Shown: positions 53,106-61,420 of the stretch, in pieces | Layout of the letters: every line of letters begins with the position of its first letter | Numbering within the stretch: the stretch's first letter is position 1 | Assembly: GCA_014138725.1 (NCBI GenBank) | Contig: JACJID010000003.1 | Span: 620,001 to 684,000, forward strand | Length of the DNA stretch: 64,000 bases | Direction: 5' to 3' | Origin: Kutzneria viridogrisea | GTDB taxonomy: Bacteria > Actinomycetota > Actinomycetes > Mycobacteriales > Pseudonocardiaceae | Program-made: the position numbers and the translations under genes | Notes under the pieces: generated by a model | Seen by the model: the letters and a program-made list of their open reading frames with translations, nothing else | What the model was told of the DNA's origin: nothing | Database searches by the model: none

Positions 53106-53609
53106 CTAACGGTGCGGAAAACCCCTCCTCAGCCGCTCCTGCTCCATCACCTGCCAGCGCGCCAGGTTGTGCTTGGCATCGGCCAGGGCGTCGTGCGCGT
53201 CGGTGGGCGCCGAGGGCAGCTTCGGACGGCCCACGTCCTCCCAGCGCTGGCGCAGATCCCTGGTGAACCGGGGCAAGGACCTCGGCAGGGCGGGCATCGC
53301 GCCCCACAGCTGGGCCAGCGCCACGTGGTCGTAGGCCGCGTACCAGGCCCACAGCTCCGCGTTCTCCCCGTTGGGCGAGAGGAACTCCAGCAGCTCATCG
53401 CGGATGCGCGAGCGGCTGCGCCAGGCCCTGTCCGCGGGCGGCGGCAGCTTCGGCAGCACGTTGTTGCGCACCCACTGGCCCGCCCGACCCGGGTCGAACT
53501 CGGTGGACACGGCGTAGAACTCGCGGCCCTCCTCGTCGACAACCCCGATCGAGACCAGTTCGATGGTCAGACCGTCCTCGATGAACTCGCAGTCGTAGAA
53601 GAACCGCAC
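53106..53609 (-). CDS. 3'-5' exoribonuclease (Rv2179c family)
   Basis: 167 residues of the DEDDh exonuclease superfamily. FFYDCEFIEDG supplies the first Asp-Glu pair, AAYDHVALAQLW the middle Asp, and HDALADAKHN the last His-Asp. This is the RNase AS/Rv2179c type, acting on poly(A) RNA in mycobacteria. Position near aroG and plsC repeats the mycobacterial order. Confidence 0.85.
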   Translation of the reverse strand: MRFFYDCEFIEDGLTIELVSIGVVDEEGREFYAVSTEFDPGRAGQWVRNNVLPKLPPPADRAWRSRSRIRDELLEFLSPNGENAELWAWYAAYDHVALAQLWGAMPALPRSLPRFTRDLRQRWEDVGRPKLPSAPTDAHDALADAKHNLARWQVMEQERLRRGFPHR

Positions 53610-53659
53610 GTCGCCAGCCTAGGGGCCACCCGTCAAGGGGCCGGTGCCGGGCCCATCTC

Positions 53660-53720
53660 GCGTGTCATGACAGTGCCGTTGCTGACGTCTGGTGTCGCGA
53701 ACGGCACTGTCATGACACGC
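53660..53720. repeat. Palindromic intergenic repeat, copy C
   Basis: A perfect 21-bp inverted repeat: GCGTGTCATGACAGTGCCGT plus T at 53660-53680 and its complement at 53700-53720, with a 19-base loop. It belongs to the same family as 10283-10331 and 15968-16022 (shared core GTGCCGTT/AACGGCAC) and lies just upstream of the exoribonuclease gene and downstream of plsC. Confidence 0.85.
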
Positions 53721-53724
53721 CGGC

Positions 53725-54405
53725 TCAGGCCGCCTGGGCCTCCTTGACCTTCGCCGCGTAGACGTCCACGTACTCCTGCCCGGACAGCTCCATCAGGGCG
53801 TACATGATCTCGTCGGTGATCGAGCGCTCGATGAACCGGTCCCCGCCAAGCCCCTGGTAGCGGGAGAACTCCAGCGGCTTGCCGATGTGCACCTGGATCG
53901 GGTACGGCCGCCACATCTTGGAACCGATGGGATTGGCCTTGTCGGTGCCGACCATGGCCACCGGGATGACCGGCACCCCGGCCTCCAGCACCATGCGGGA
54001 GATCCCGGTCTTGCCCTTGTAGAGCCGCCCGTCCGGGGAGCGGGTGCCCTCGGGGTAGATGCCGACGATGTGCCCCGCACGCAGCAGCCGCACGCAGGTG
54101 TCCAGCGCGGCCTGTGCCGCGGAGGCCCCGGACCGGTCGATGGGCACCTGGCCGACCCCGGTGAAGAACCAGCGCTTGAGCGTGCCCTTGACCCCGGTGC
54201 CGGTGAAGTACTCGCGCTTGGCCGGGAAGGTGATCCGCCGGGGCACCATCAGCGGCAGGAAGAACGAGTCGGCCACCGACAGGTGGTTGCTGGCCAGGAT
54301 CACCCCGCCCTCGGCGGGTATGTGCTCCAGGCCGCGCACCTTCGGCCGGAAGAACACCCGCAGCAGCGGGCCGAGCAGGACGTACTTCATCACCCAGTAG
54401 AGCAC
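53725..54405 (-). CDS. 1-Acyl-sn-glycerol-3-phosphate acyltransferase (PlsC)
   Basis: 226 residues with the HX4D catalytic motif in NHLSVAD, FPAKREYF, and YPEGTRSPDG, the glycerol-phosphate site. It acylates lysophosphatidic acid to phosphatidic acid at the membrane, or a related lipid. Position matches Rv2182c of mycobacteria. Confidence 0.85.
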   Translation of the reverse strand: MLYWVMKYVLLGPLLRVFFRPKVRGLEHIPAEGGVILASNHLSVADSFFLPLMVPRRITFPAKREYFTGTGVKGTLKRWFFTGVGQVPIDRSGASAAQAALDTCVRLLRAGHIVGIYPEGTRSPDGRLYKGKTGISRMVLEAGVPVIPVAMVGTDKANPIGSKMWRPYPIQVHIGKPLEFSRYQGLGGDRFIERSITDEIMYALMELSGQEYVDVYAAKVKEAQAA

Positions 54406-54512
54406 CGCTTACGGCTCCTCCCGCCGGTCACCGGATCGATCAGCGTAGAGATCCGGCGTACTGCTGCACAACGACCGCTCATGGACCATCGGAGCGAGAA
54501 GTGATCCGCTGA

Positions 54513-54548
54513 ACTCCATGTGGCGCTCGCCTCGTGCGAGTATGGAGT
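54513..54548. promoter_or_regulatory. Nested inverted repeat upstream of 54590 gene
   Basis: ACTCCAT (54513-54519) pairs with ATGGAGT (54542-54548), enclosing CTCGC-CTCGT-GCGAG. It lies about 40 bp before the next gene start and could be an operator or hairpin. Confidence 0.35.
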
Positions 54549-54589
54549 GACCACGCGGCTCGTCGGCCGAGTCAGCGAGTGGAGGCCGG

Positions 54590-55072
54590 GTGACTGGGCG
54601 ATCAGGCAACACCGATGGACCGGAGGACGTCGACGCGGCGTTCGCCGAGATCGTGGCCGGACTGGAGCGCGACGGCGTCGGCGCCCGGTGGCCGGAGGAC
54701 CAGCCCGCCACCGGGCAGGACAGCGCGGCCACGGCGGCTGAGGCCGCGGAGGACGGCAGGCCGGTGGAACCACCAGCGCCGGCCTCGAGCTGGCGTGCCG
54801 GTGAGAAGGACTGGGACTGGGCGCTGGGCTCCGACGAGGAGCACTACGTGCCGCCCGACCCGCCGCCGTTCCCCAAGCCCCGGGTGACCACCGTGGTGGC
54901 CGTGGTCCTGCTGCTGATCGGGGTCGGGCTGATCGCGGTGCCCGGCGTGGTCGGCCTGGAGACCGCGCAGGCCACCCCGCTGGCGCTGATCGCGCTGACC
55001 AGCGGGGTGGGCTGGCTGGTGCTCAGGATGCGCCAGGGACCGCCGTCCGACGACCACGGGGCGCAGCTGTAG
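54590..55072 (+). CDS. Conserved two-TM protein (Rv2183c-like by position)
   Basis: 160 residues: an acidic, Ala/Glu/Pro-rich cytoplasmic region of about 95 residues (SWRAGEKDWDWALGSDEEHY) and two membrane helices (VVAVVLLLIGVGLIAVPGVV, PLALIALTSGVGWLVL). Function unknown. GTG 54590 follows GGAGG. Its end overlaps the convergent ROK kinase gene by 50 bp. Confidence 0.65.
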   Translation: MTGRSGNTDGPEDVDAAFAEIVAGLERDGVGARWPEDQPATGQDSAATAAEAAEDGRPVEPPAPASSWRAGEKDWDWALGSDEEHYVPPDPPPFPKPRVTTVVAVVLLLIGVGLIAVPGVVGLETAQATPLALIALTSGVGWLVLRMRQGPPSDDHGAQL

Positions 55073-56000
55073 CCCCGGCCAGGTCGCGGGCGAGCGCGGC
55101 GGCGCCGACGATGCCCGCGTCGTCGCCGAGCTGCGCGGTGCGGATGCGGGCCAGCGGCCGGTGCCCGGAACCGGTGACCGCGCTGGCGTAGCGCTGACGT
55201 GCCTCGTCCAGGAACAGCGGGGCGGACTCGGACACGCCGCCGCCGATCACCACCACCTCGGGGTCGTACACGTCGGCGACCAGCGCCAACCCCTCACCGA
55301 GCCACTTGGCCAGTTCCGCCATGGCCCGCTGGGCCACCGGATCGCCCTCGCGCGCGGCACCGGCCACCCGCCGCCCGGTGACGGCCGGACCGTCGGCGAG
55401 CACCGTGGGCGCGTCGGGGTAGCGGCGCATCAGCTCCTCGGCGGTCGCGCTCAACGCGGTCCCGCTGCAGTACCGCTCCCAGCAGCCCTGCTTGCCGCAC
55501 GGGCAGGCCCGCCCGCCGGGCACGACCCGCAGGTGGCCCAGCTCGGGCGCGACCCCGTAGGCCCCACGGAACAGCCTGCCCTCGACCAGCAGCGCCCCGC
55601 CGATGCCGGTGCCCAGCGCCACCAGCACGGCGACCCGCGCGCCGCGGGCGGCCCCGAACCGGTGCTCGGCCAGTGCCGCCGCGTTGGCGTCGTGCTCCAG
55701 CACCACGGGCATGCCCAGGCGCTGGCTCATCACCTCGGCCACGGGGGCGTCCCGCCAGGCCAGGTGCGGGGCGAAGCGCACGGTGCGCTGGTCCTCGCTG
55801 ACGAACCCGGCCACGGCCAGGCCCACCGCGGACACCTCGTGCCGCTGGGCGAGTTCGGTGACGGCGGCGGCGATGGCCTCCTCCAGCGGGGCGCCGCCGG
55901 AGGGGGTGCTGGTTCGCGTGGTGTCGAGCACGGCGCCGCGGGAGTCCACCACACCCGCCCGAACACTGGTGCCGCCGACGTCGATGCCGACGGTCAGCAC
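55023..56000 (-). CDS. ROK-family glucokinase
   Basis: 325 residues: ATP-phosphate motif GIDVGGTSVRAGVV, catalytic Asp in EHDANAAALAEH, GTGIGG, and the ROK zinc motif GHLRVVPGG..CPCGKQGCWERY (CxCGxxGCxE). Phosphorylates glucose or another hexose with ATP. Starts in the overlap with the small Cys-motif gene upstream. Confidence 0.85.
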   Translation of the reverse strand: MLTVGIDVGGTSVRAGVVDSRGAVLDTTRTSTPSGGAPLEEAIAAAVTELAQRHEVSAVGLAVAGFVSEDQRTVRFAPHLAWRDAPVAEVMSQRLGMPVVLEHDANAAALAEHRFGAARGARVAVLVALGTGIGGALLVEGRLFRGAYGVAPELGHLRVVPGGRACPCGKQGCWERYCSGTALSATAEELMRRYPDAPTVLADGPAVTGRRVAGAAREGDPVAQRAMAELAKWLGEGLALVADVYDPEVVVIGGGVSESAPLFLDEARQRYASAVTGSGHRPLARIRTAQLGDDAGIVGAAALARDLAGATAAPRGRRTAVPGAS

Positions 56001-56368
56001 CGCGGCTCCGCACCGCCGCGCTGGACCACGATGCGCTGCACCCTCGGCGGGGGCTGGTCCTCGGGCTGCGGGGCGGGCTCCGGCTCACTGGCCGCGGGCT
56101 GCTGCTGCACGGCCGCCCGCAGCACGGACAGCAGCCCGGCGGCGTGTTCGGCGGCCTTGGCGGCCAACTCGGAGTGCTCACCGCGCAGCACGGCGGCCAC
56201 CGCGCAGACCGGGCACCAGTCGCAGGTGCCGGGGGCGTGCGCCGCCTGGCCGCCCTCGCCGGTGCTCAGCCGCTGCAACCAGGGCTCGGCCTTGTCCGCC
56301 ACCGCGTCGAGCAGCAGCCGGAACTCCGCCTTGACCTTCGCGCTGGGGTCCTGTTCGGAACTGGTCAC
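55994..56368 (-). CDS. Small conserved actinobacterial protein with CDWCPVC motif
   Basis: 124 residues: a helical N-terminal part (VKAEFRLLLDAVADKAEPWL), then TCDWCPVCAVAAVLRGEHSE, a CxxC-type pair plausible for metal binding, then helices and a Gln/Pro-rich tail with VQRIVVQRGG. GTG 56368; the stop overlaps the ROK kinase start. Family of unknown function commonly beside ArsA-like genes. Confidence 0.6.
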   Translation of the reverse strand: MTSSEQDPSAKVKAEFRLLLDAVADKAEPWLQRLSTGEGGQAAHAPGTCDWCPVCAVAAVLRGEHSELAAKAAEHAAGLLSVLRAAVQQQPAASEPEPAPQPEDQPPPRVQRIVVQRGGAEPRC

Positions 56369-56372
56369 GCCA

Positions 56373-57584
56373 TCACCGCATCCACAGCCGGGGGTCGGGC
56401 CGGAACCCCACCACCAGGCCCTCGTCGTCCAGCCGCGCCCCGGTGACCTCGCAGCGGCGCAGCACCGCGGGCAGCGCGACCAGCCGCCGCCTGCCGTCCA
56501 CCGTGATCGACAGCTCCTCGTCCACCCTGGCCAGGTCCAGATCGCTGTCGGCGGCCAGCGGCAGTGCGACCCGCAGCTCGTAGCTGGCGTCCAGCCCGCG
56601 CCCGCCGTCACCGGTGACGGTGAGCAGCCGCGCCTCGGGTGCGGCCTCGGTGGCCAGGGGCTCCCCGTCCGGGTACAGCTCGGCGGCCAGTTCGCGCAGC
56701 GCGGGCAGGCCCACCGGCTCGCAGGCCCGGTGCCCCACGGTGCGCACCGGCAGTTCGGCGGCGCGCAGCTCGGCCAGCACGGTCTCCTGCTCGGCCCGGC
56801 GGGTGCGCAGCCAGCCCGCGGCGGCCCCCTTGGCCGCTCCCGCGGCGGGCACCAGCCGGTTGGCGATCATGCCGTCCACCCGGATGCCCTGCAAGGCCAG
56901 CGCGGTCAGCGTGCGCCGGGTCTCCGCGGCGACCACCCGCTCCGGGGTGAGCACCAGCCGCACGCTGGTCCGCTCGTGGTCCACCAGCAGCTGGCGCACG
57001 GCGGCCAGGTGTTCGCTGAGCCGACCGATCGCGTCGGCGGCCGAGTCCCAGCGCTCCACCGTCGCCGACCCGGCCATGCCCGCGAGCAGGCCGCGCACGA
57101 CTCGGCGGTGGGTGGGGAACAGCCGCTCCAGGTAGCCCGCGACGGCCTCGGGCAGCGCGAGCAGCCGCAGGGTCTCGGCGGTCGGTCCGCAGTCCACCAC
57201 GACCACGTCCCACAGCCCGGACGCGGCCAGCCGGTGCACCTCGGTCAGGGCGAGCAGCTCCTCGACCCCGGGCAGCACGGTGAGCTCCTCGGCGTCCAGT
57301 TCGTCCACCCCGGCCCCGGCCAGCAGGGTGCGCAGGTGGGCGCGGATCTCCTGCCAGGCGCCGTCGACCAGGCCCCTGGTGTCGATCTGCGCCCCGCAGA
57401 GCCCGTCGCCGATCTCGGTGGGCGCGCTGCCCAGCTCGTGCCCGATCGCGTCGGCCAGCGAGTGCGCCGGGTCGGTGGACACCACCAGCGCCTTGCGCCC
57501 GCCCTCGACCAGGGCGGCGGCGGTCGCGGCGGCCAGGGTGGTCTTGCCGACCCCGCCCTTGCCGGTGAACAGCAGGACCTTCAC
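56373..57584 (-). CDS. ArsA-like anion-transporting ATPase (Rv2184c family)
   Basis: 403 residues. Deviant Walker A FTGKGGVGKTTLAAATA at the N-terminus, STDPAHSLADAIGHELG (switch I) and DCGPTAETLRLLALP (switch II) match the ArsA/GET3 family. In actinobacteria these are not arsenite pumps; roles in membrane protein or lipid handling are suspected. GTG 57584. The SRPBCC gene upstream on this strand ends 14 bp before. Confidence 0.85.
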   Translation of the reverse strand: MKVLLFTGKGGVGKTTLAAATAAALVEGGRKALVVSTDPAHSLADAIGHELGSAPTEIGDGLCGAQIDTRGLVDGAWQEIRAHLRTLLAGAGVDELDAEELTVLPGVEELLALTEVHRLAASGLWDVVVVDCGPTAETLRLLALPEAVAGYLERLFPTHRRVVRGLLAGMAGSATVERWDSAADAIGRLSEHLAAVRQLLVDHERTSVRLVLTPERVVAAETRRTLTALALQGIRVDGMIANRLVPAAGAAKGAAAGWLRTRRAEQETVLAELRAAELPVRTVGHRACEPVGLPALRELAAELYPDGEPLATEAAPEARLLTVTGDGGRGLDASYELRVALPLAADSDLDLARVDEELSITVDGRRRLVALPAVLRRCEVTGARLDDEGLVVGFRPDPRLWMR

Positions 57585-57598
57585 GTGCTCGTACCCGT

Positions 57599-58039
57599 TC
57601 AGCCCGCGTTCTCGACGCGGCGCTTGAGCTCCTTGAGCGCGGTGTCCATGATCATCTTCTCGGCCTTGCGCTTGAACAGCCCGATCATCGGGATGGCCAG
57701 CTGCACGGCCAGCGAGTAGGTCACCTCGGTGGAACCGCCCGAGGGGGTCAGCCGGTAGCTGCCGGTCTGCGCCTTCTGCATCTGGCCCTTGACCAGCTTC
57801 CAGGTCACCGACCGCCCGTCGGCCGCCCAGGTGTAGGCCAGGGTGTACTCGTCCTTGACCGGGCCCTGGTCGAGCTGGAAGCGCACCTGCTCGGCCCGCC
57901 CGTCGCCGTCGGCGGAGAGCACCTCGGTCGACTTCACCCCGTTCGCCCACTCCGGGTACGCGGCGAAGTCCGCGATCACCGCCATGATCCGCGCGGGTTC
58001 GGCGTCGATCACGATGGACTGGGTGGACTCGTCGGCCAT
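57599..58039 (-). CDS. SRPBCC-family lipid-binding protein (Rv2185c/TB16.3-like)
   Basis: 146 residues of the START/SRPBCC fold (QSIVIDAEPARIMAVIADFA..YPEWANGVKSTEV). Pocket proteins of this family bind hydrophobic ligands. The order SRPBCC then ArsA-like ATPase repeats that of mycobacteria. Confidence 0.8.
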   Translation of the reverse strand: MADESTQSIVIDAEPARIMAVIADFAAYPEWANGVKSTEVLSADGDGRAEQVRFQLDQGPVKDEYTLAYTWAADGRSVTWKLVKGQMQKAQTGSYRLTPSGGSTEVTYSLAVQLAIPMIGLFKRKAEKMIMDTALKELKRRVENAG

Positions 58040-58059
58040 GTCCGGGAGGCTACCCGTTC

Positions 58060-58848
58060 TCAGAAGCGCAGGACGTACGGCGTACCCGTGCGCTGGAAAT
58101 GCCCGACGTTGACGCACTCCGTGCTGCCCAGCCGTACCCTGCGCGACAGCGGCTGGTGCACGTGGCCGAACAGCGACCACCTCGGCCGCGTCCGGCGGAT
58201 GGTCTCCAGCAGGGCCACCGAACCGATCTCCGGCCGGCGCGCCACCACGTCGTAGGTCAGCTCCGGCACCGCGGGCGGCACGTGCGTGCACAGCACGTCC
58301 ACCTCGCCCAGCGCCGCCAGCGGGTCGACCATGTCCTCGTCGAAGCGCAGGTAGGGCTGCCACACCCCGTTGCGCCGGACCTCGGCGCCCGGTGGCAGCA
58401 GCGCGCCACCCACGAAGCCCACCCGCAGACCGCCCACCTCGGTGGTCTGCCCGTCCAGCACCGTGACCCCTGCCCCGGCGAACTCCGGCCACAGGCTCGG
58501 GTCGTCCACGTTGCCCGGGGTGGCGTAGGTCGGCGCGGTCATCGCCGAGAACAGGCGCTTGTACTGCTCGCGCACCGCCTCGCGGACCACCTCGGCCTGC
58601 CCGCCGAGCCCGGCCCACAGGGAGCGCACGAAGGCCACCGCCTCGGCGTTGCGCCTGCCCTTGCGGTACTCGGCGAACCGGGCCACGTTCTCCGGTCCGA
58701 ACACCGCGCCCATGATGCCGCCGGAGTAGTCGTGGTAGTCCACGAAGTCCAGCAGGTCACCCAGCACGAACAGCGCGTCGGCCCCCTCACCGGCCCGCGC
58801 CAGCGCCTCGGAGTTGCCGTGGACATCGGAGACGACGTGGACCCGCAC
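58060..58848 (-). CDS. Metallophosphoesterase
   Basis: 262 residues. Metal-binding motifs VHVVSDVHGN, VLGDLLDFVDY, GNVDD and GHVHQP are arranged as in calcineurin-like phosphoesterases. Start at GTG 58848, preceded by AAGGTGG; GTG 58857 possible. Substrate unknown. Confidence 0.8.
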   Translation of the reverse strand: MRVHVVSDVHGNSEALARAGEGADALFVLGDLLDFVDYHDYSGGIMGAVFGPENVARFAEYRKGRRNAEAVAFVRSLWAGLGGQAEVVREAVREQYKRLFSAMTAPTYATPGNVDDPSLWPEFAGAGVTVLDGQTTEVGGLRVGFVGGALLPPGAEVRRNGVWQPYLRFDEDMVDPLAALGEVDVLCTHVPPAVPELTYDVVARRPEIGSVALLETIRRTRPRWSLFGHVHQPLSRRVRLGSTECVNVGHFQRTGTPYVLRF

Positions 58849-58867
58849 GGGGTCCACCTTATGCCGA

Positions 58868-58935
58868 AGATCTGCTTGCCAGGGTCGAGCATCAGCGTGG
58901 CAGATCTGCTTGCCAGGGGCGGGCATCAGCGCGGC
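58868..58935. repeat. 34-bp tandem duplication
   Basis: Two copies of a 34-bp unit starting AGATCTGCTTGCCAGGG (58868-58901 and 58902-58935), differing at three positions. The second copy contains the stop codon of the SRPBCC gene; the duplication lies between that gene and the phosphoesterase. Confidence 0.75.
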
Positions 58936-59303
58936 GGCAGCCCCGGTTCACGCCCCTGTTCCAGCTCGGCCTTGAGGTCCAGCGCCACCGCCTTGGCCGC
59001 GTGCTGGCGCTGCCGCAGGGCCCGCAACCGCTGCTTCTGACCGCGGAAGGGCACGGGCGGGTCGGCCCGCAGGAAGTAGTGCAGCAGGGTGCCGTCCAGC
59101 ATCGGCTCCAGCCACACCTCCTGGGTGCCGACCAGCGCGCCGGCCACGGTCCAGCGCAGGCCCTCGTCCCCCCGATCGGCGTACACCGCCAGGGTCAGGT
59201 CCGGCCAGAACCGGGGCCAGTTCGCGGGCTCGGCGAACACGGCGGCGACCGCGGCGGGCGGCACCACCAGGAAGGTCTCGTCGACGAGGTCAAGAGCGGG
59301 CAC
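58926..59303 (-). CDS. SRPBCC-family protein (Rv2186c-like by position)
   Basis: 125 residues from GTG 59303 (ATG 59360 would add 19): LVDETFLVVPPAAVAAVFAE, PANWPRFWPDLTLAVYADRG and a basic C-terminal helix (RALRQRQHAAKAVALDL). Polyketide-cyclase/START-like fold. Divergent from fadD15. Confidence 0.65.
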   Translation of the reverse strand: MPALDLVDETFLVVPPAAVAAVFAEPANWPRFWPDLTLAVYADRGDEGLRWTVAGALVGTQEVWLEPMLDGTLLHYFLRADPPVPFRGQKQRLRALRQRQHAAKAVALDLKAELEQGREPGLPPR

Positions 59304-59417
59304 GGGCAGCAGGGTGCCACGACACGACTGCGCAACCACCGGGCGGCCTACCGTTGACATCGTTCGGCACGCTAGGTTTCCTCACCGGTAACATCGTCAG
59401 TTCCCGGAGGGTGAACC

Positions 59418-61229
59418 GTGCGCGAGTTCAGCGTTCCCGCCACCGCCACAGTGGCCGAAGACGAGAACCTCACCGACATGGTGTGGGCGAACGCGGAGCG
59501 GTTCAGCAACGCGATCAGCTTCCGACGACGGGTGGACGGCACCTGGGTCGACGTCACCGCGAAGGACTTCGCCGCCCAGGTCACGACCCTCGCCAAGGGC
59601 CTGCTCGGGGCCGGTCTTCAGCCTGGGGACCGGGTCGGGCTGATGTCCAAGACCCGGTACGAGTGGTCCCTGCTGGACTACGCGATCTGGGCGGCCGGGC
59701 TGGTGTCCGTGCCGATCTACGAGACCTCCTCGGCCGACCAGGTGGAGTGGATCCTCGCCGACTCCTCGGCCAGGGCCGTCGTGGTGGAGACCACCACGCA
59801 CCGCGCCGCCGTGGACTCGGTGGTCGACCGGCTGCCCGAGCTGCGGCACGTCTGGCAGCTGGAGGGCCCCGGCGGGGACGGCGCCCCGGGCGCGGTGGAC
59901 GAGCTGGTCGCGCTGGGTGCCGAGGTCACCGAGGAGCAGGTGCGCACCGCCCGCAAGGCCGTGGCCGCGAGCGACACCGCCACGCTGATCTACACCTCGG
60001 GCACCACCGGGCGGCCCAAGGGCTGTGAGCTGACCCACCGCAACCTGCTGGCCGAGGTGCGCGCGGCCATGGCGGCCTTCCCGGAGCTGATGCAGCCCGG
60101 TCACGCCGTGCTGCTGTTCCTGCCGATGGCGCACGTGTTCGCGCGGGTCATCGGGCTGTGCTCGGTGTACGCCCGGTCCACGCTGGGGCACACCCCCGAC
60201 GTGCGCAACCTGGTGCCCGACCTGGGCTCGTTCCGGCCGGACTTCGTGCTGGCCGTGCCCAGGGTGTTCGAGAAGGTCTACAACACGGCCAAGCAGAAGG
60301 CGCACTCCGAGGGCAAGGGCAAGATCTTCGACGCGGCCGAGGCGACCGCGGTGGCCTACAGCCGCTCGCTGGACACCGGCGGCCCTGGCCTGGGCCTCAA
60401 GCTCAAGCACACCCTGTTCGACAAGCTGGTCTACAGCAGGCTGCGCGCCGCGCTGGGCGGGCGCTGCGAGGCGGCCGTGTCCGGTGGCGCCCCGCTGGGC
60501 GAGCGGCTGGCGCACTTCTTCCGCGGGGTGGGCGTGCCGGTGCTGGAGGGCTACGGCCTGACCGAGACCACCGCGGCGGCCTTCGTCAACGTGCGCTCGG
60601 CGTTCAAGGTGGGCACCGTGGGCCGTCCGGTGGCGGGCACCTCGGCGCGCATCGCCGAGGACGGGGAGATCCTGATCAAGGGCGACGTGGTGTTCCGCGG
60701 CTACTGGAACAACCCCGAGGCCACCGCCGAGGCCATCCAGGACGGCTGGTTCCACACCGGGGACATCGGCGAACTGGACGAGGAGGGCTTCCTGCGGATC
60801 ACCGGCCGCAAGAAGGAGATCATCGTCACGGCGGGCGGCAAGAACGTCTCCCCCGCCGTGCTGGAGGACCGGCTGCGCGCGCACCCGCTGATCAGCCAGT
60901 GCATGGTCGTCGGCGACAAGCAGCCGTTCATCGGCGTGCTGGTGACCATCGACCCGGAGTTCTTCCCGTCCTGGCTCAGCGCGCACGGCAGGCCGGAGGC
61001 CACCCCGGTCGCCGACATGCTGACCGACCCCGAACTGGTCGCCGAGGTGCAGGCCGCCGTGGACGAGGCGAACAAGGCCGTGTCCAAGGCCGAGTCGATC
61101 CGCAAGTTCCGCATCCTGCCGGTGGACTTCACCGAGGCGGGCGGGGAGATGACGCCGAGCCTGAAGCTGCGCCGCACGGTGGTGGCCAAGACCTACGCGG
61201 CCGACATCGACGCGATCTACGCGAAGTAG
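59418..61229 (+). CDS. fadD15: Long-chain acyl-CoA synthetase (FadD15-like)
   Basis: 603 residues. AMP-binding motif TLIYTSGTTGRPKGCELTH, EGYGLTETTA, GWFHTGDIGEL, and the Lys-containing C-terminal region ITGRKKEIIVTAGGKNVSP. The order of genes before it (ArsA-like, two SRPBCC) matches Rv2187. Activates long-chain fatty acids with CoA at the membrane. GTG 59418 follows CGGAGGG. A perfect terminator lies after the stop. Confidence 0.9.
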   Translation: MREFSVPATATVAEDENLTDMVWANAERFSNAISFRRRVDGTWVDVTAKDFAAQVTTLAKGLLGAGLQPGDRVGLMSKTRYEWSLLDYAIWAAGLVSVPIYETSSADQVEWILADSSARAVVVETTTHRAAVDSVVDRLPELRHVWQLEGPGGDGAPGAVDELVALGAEVTEEQVRTARKAVAASDTATLIYTSGTTGRPKGCELTHRNLLAEVRAAMAAFPELMQPGHAVLLFLPMAHVFARVIGLCSVYARSTLGHTPDVRNLVPDLGSFRPDFVLAVPRVFEKVYNTAKQKAHSEGKGKIFDAAEATAVAYSRSLDTGGPGLGLKLKHTLFDKLVYSRLRAALGGRCEAAVSGGAPLGERLAHFFRGVGVPVLEGYGLTETTAAAFVNVRSAFKVGTVGRPVAGTSARIAEDGEILIKGDVVFRGYWNNPEATAEAIQDGWFHTGDIGELDEEGFLRITGRKKEIIVTAGGKNVSPAVLEDRLRAHPLISQCMVVGDKQPFIGVLVTIDPEFFPSWLSAHGRPEATPVADMLTDPELVAEVQAAVDEANKAVSKAESIRKFRILPVDFTEAGGEMTPSLKLRRTVVAKTYAADIDAIYAK

Positions 61230-61236
61230 GTGCTGA

Positions 61237-61266
61237 CGGATGGCCCGCGCGAACGCGGGCCATCCG
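61237..61266 (+). terminator. Terminator after fadD15
   Basis: A perfect 13-bp stem, CGGATGGCCCGCG at 61237-61249 with its complement at 61254-61266 around the tetraloop CGAA, 8 bases after the stop. Strong G/C stem, no U-tract. Confidence 0.8.
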
Positions 61267-61420
61267 ACCCCCAGTGCTGGAAGGGCCGCGCTGCCCCGCG
61301 CGGCTCACACCACTTCCCGTCCCGGACCTTCCCCTAGACCGGGACTCGCTCCAGCCTGCACGACCCCGCTGACGTATCGCTGTCGTCTCGACGCGGCCGG
61401 GCCGTGGTTAGTCTTGCCGC

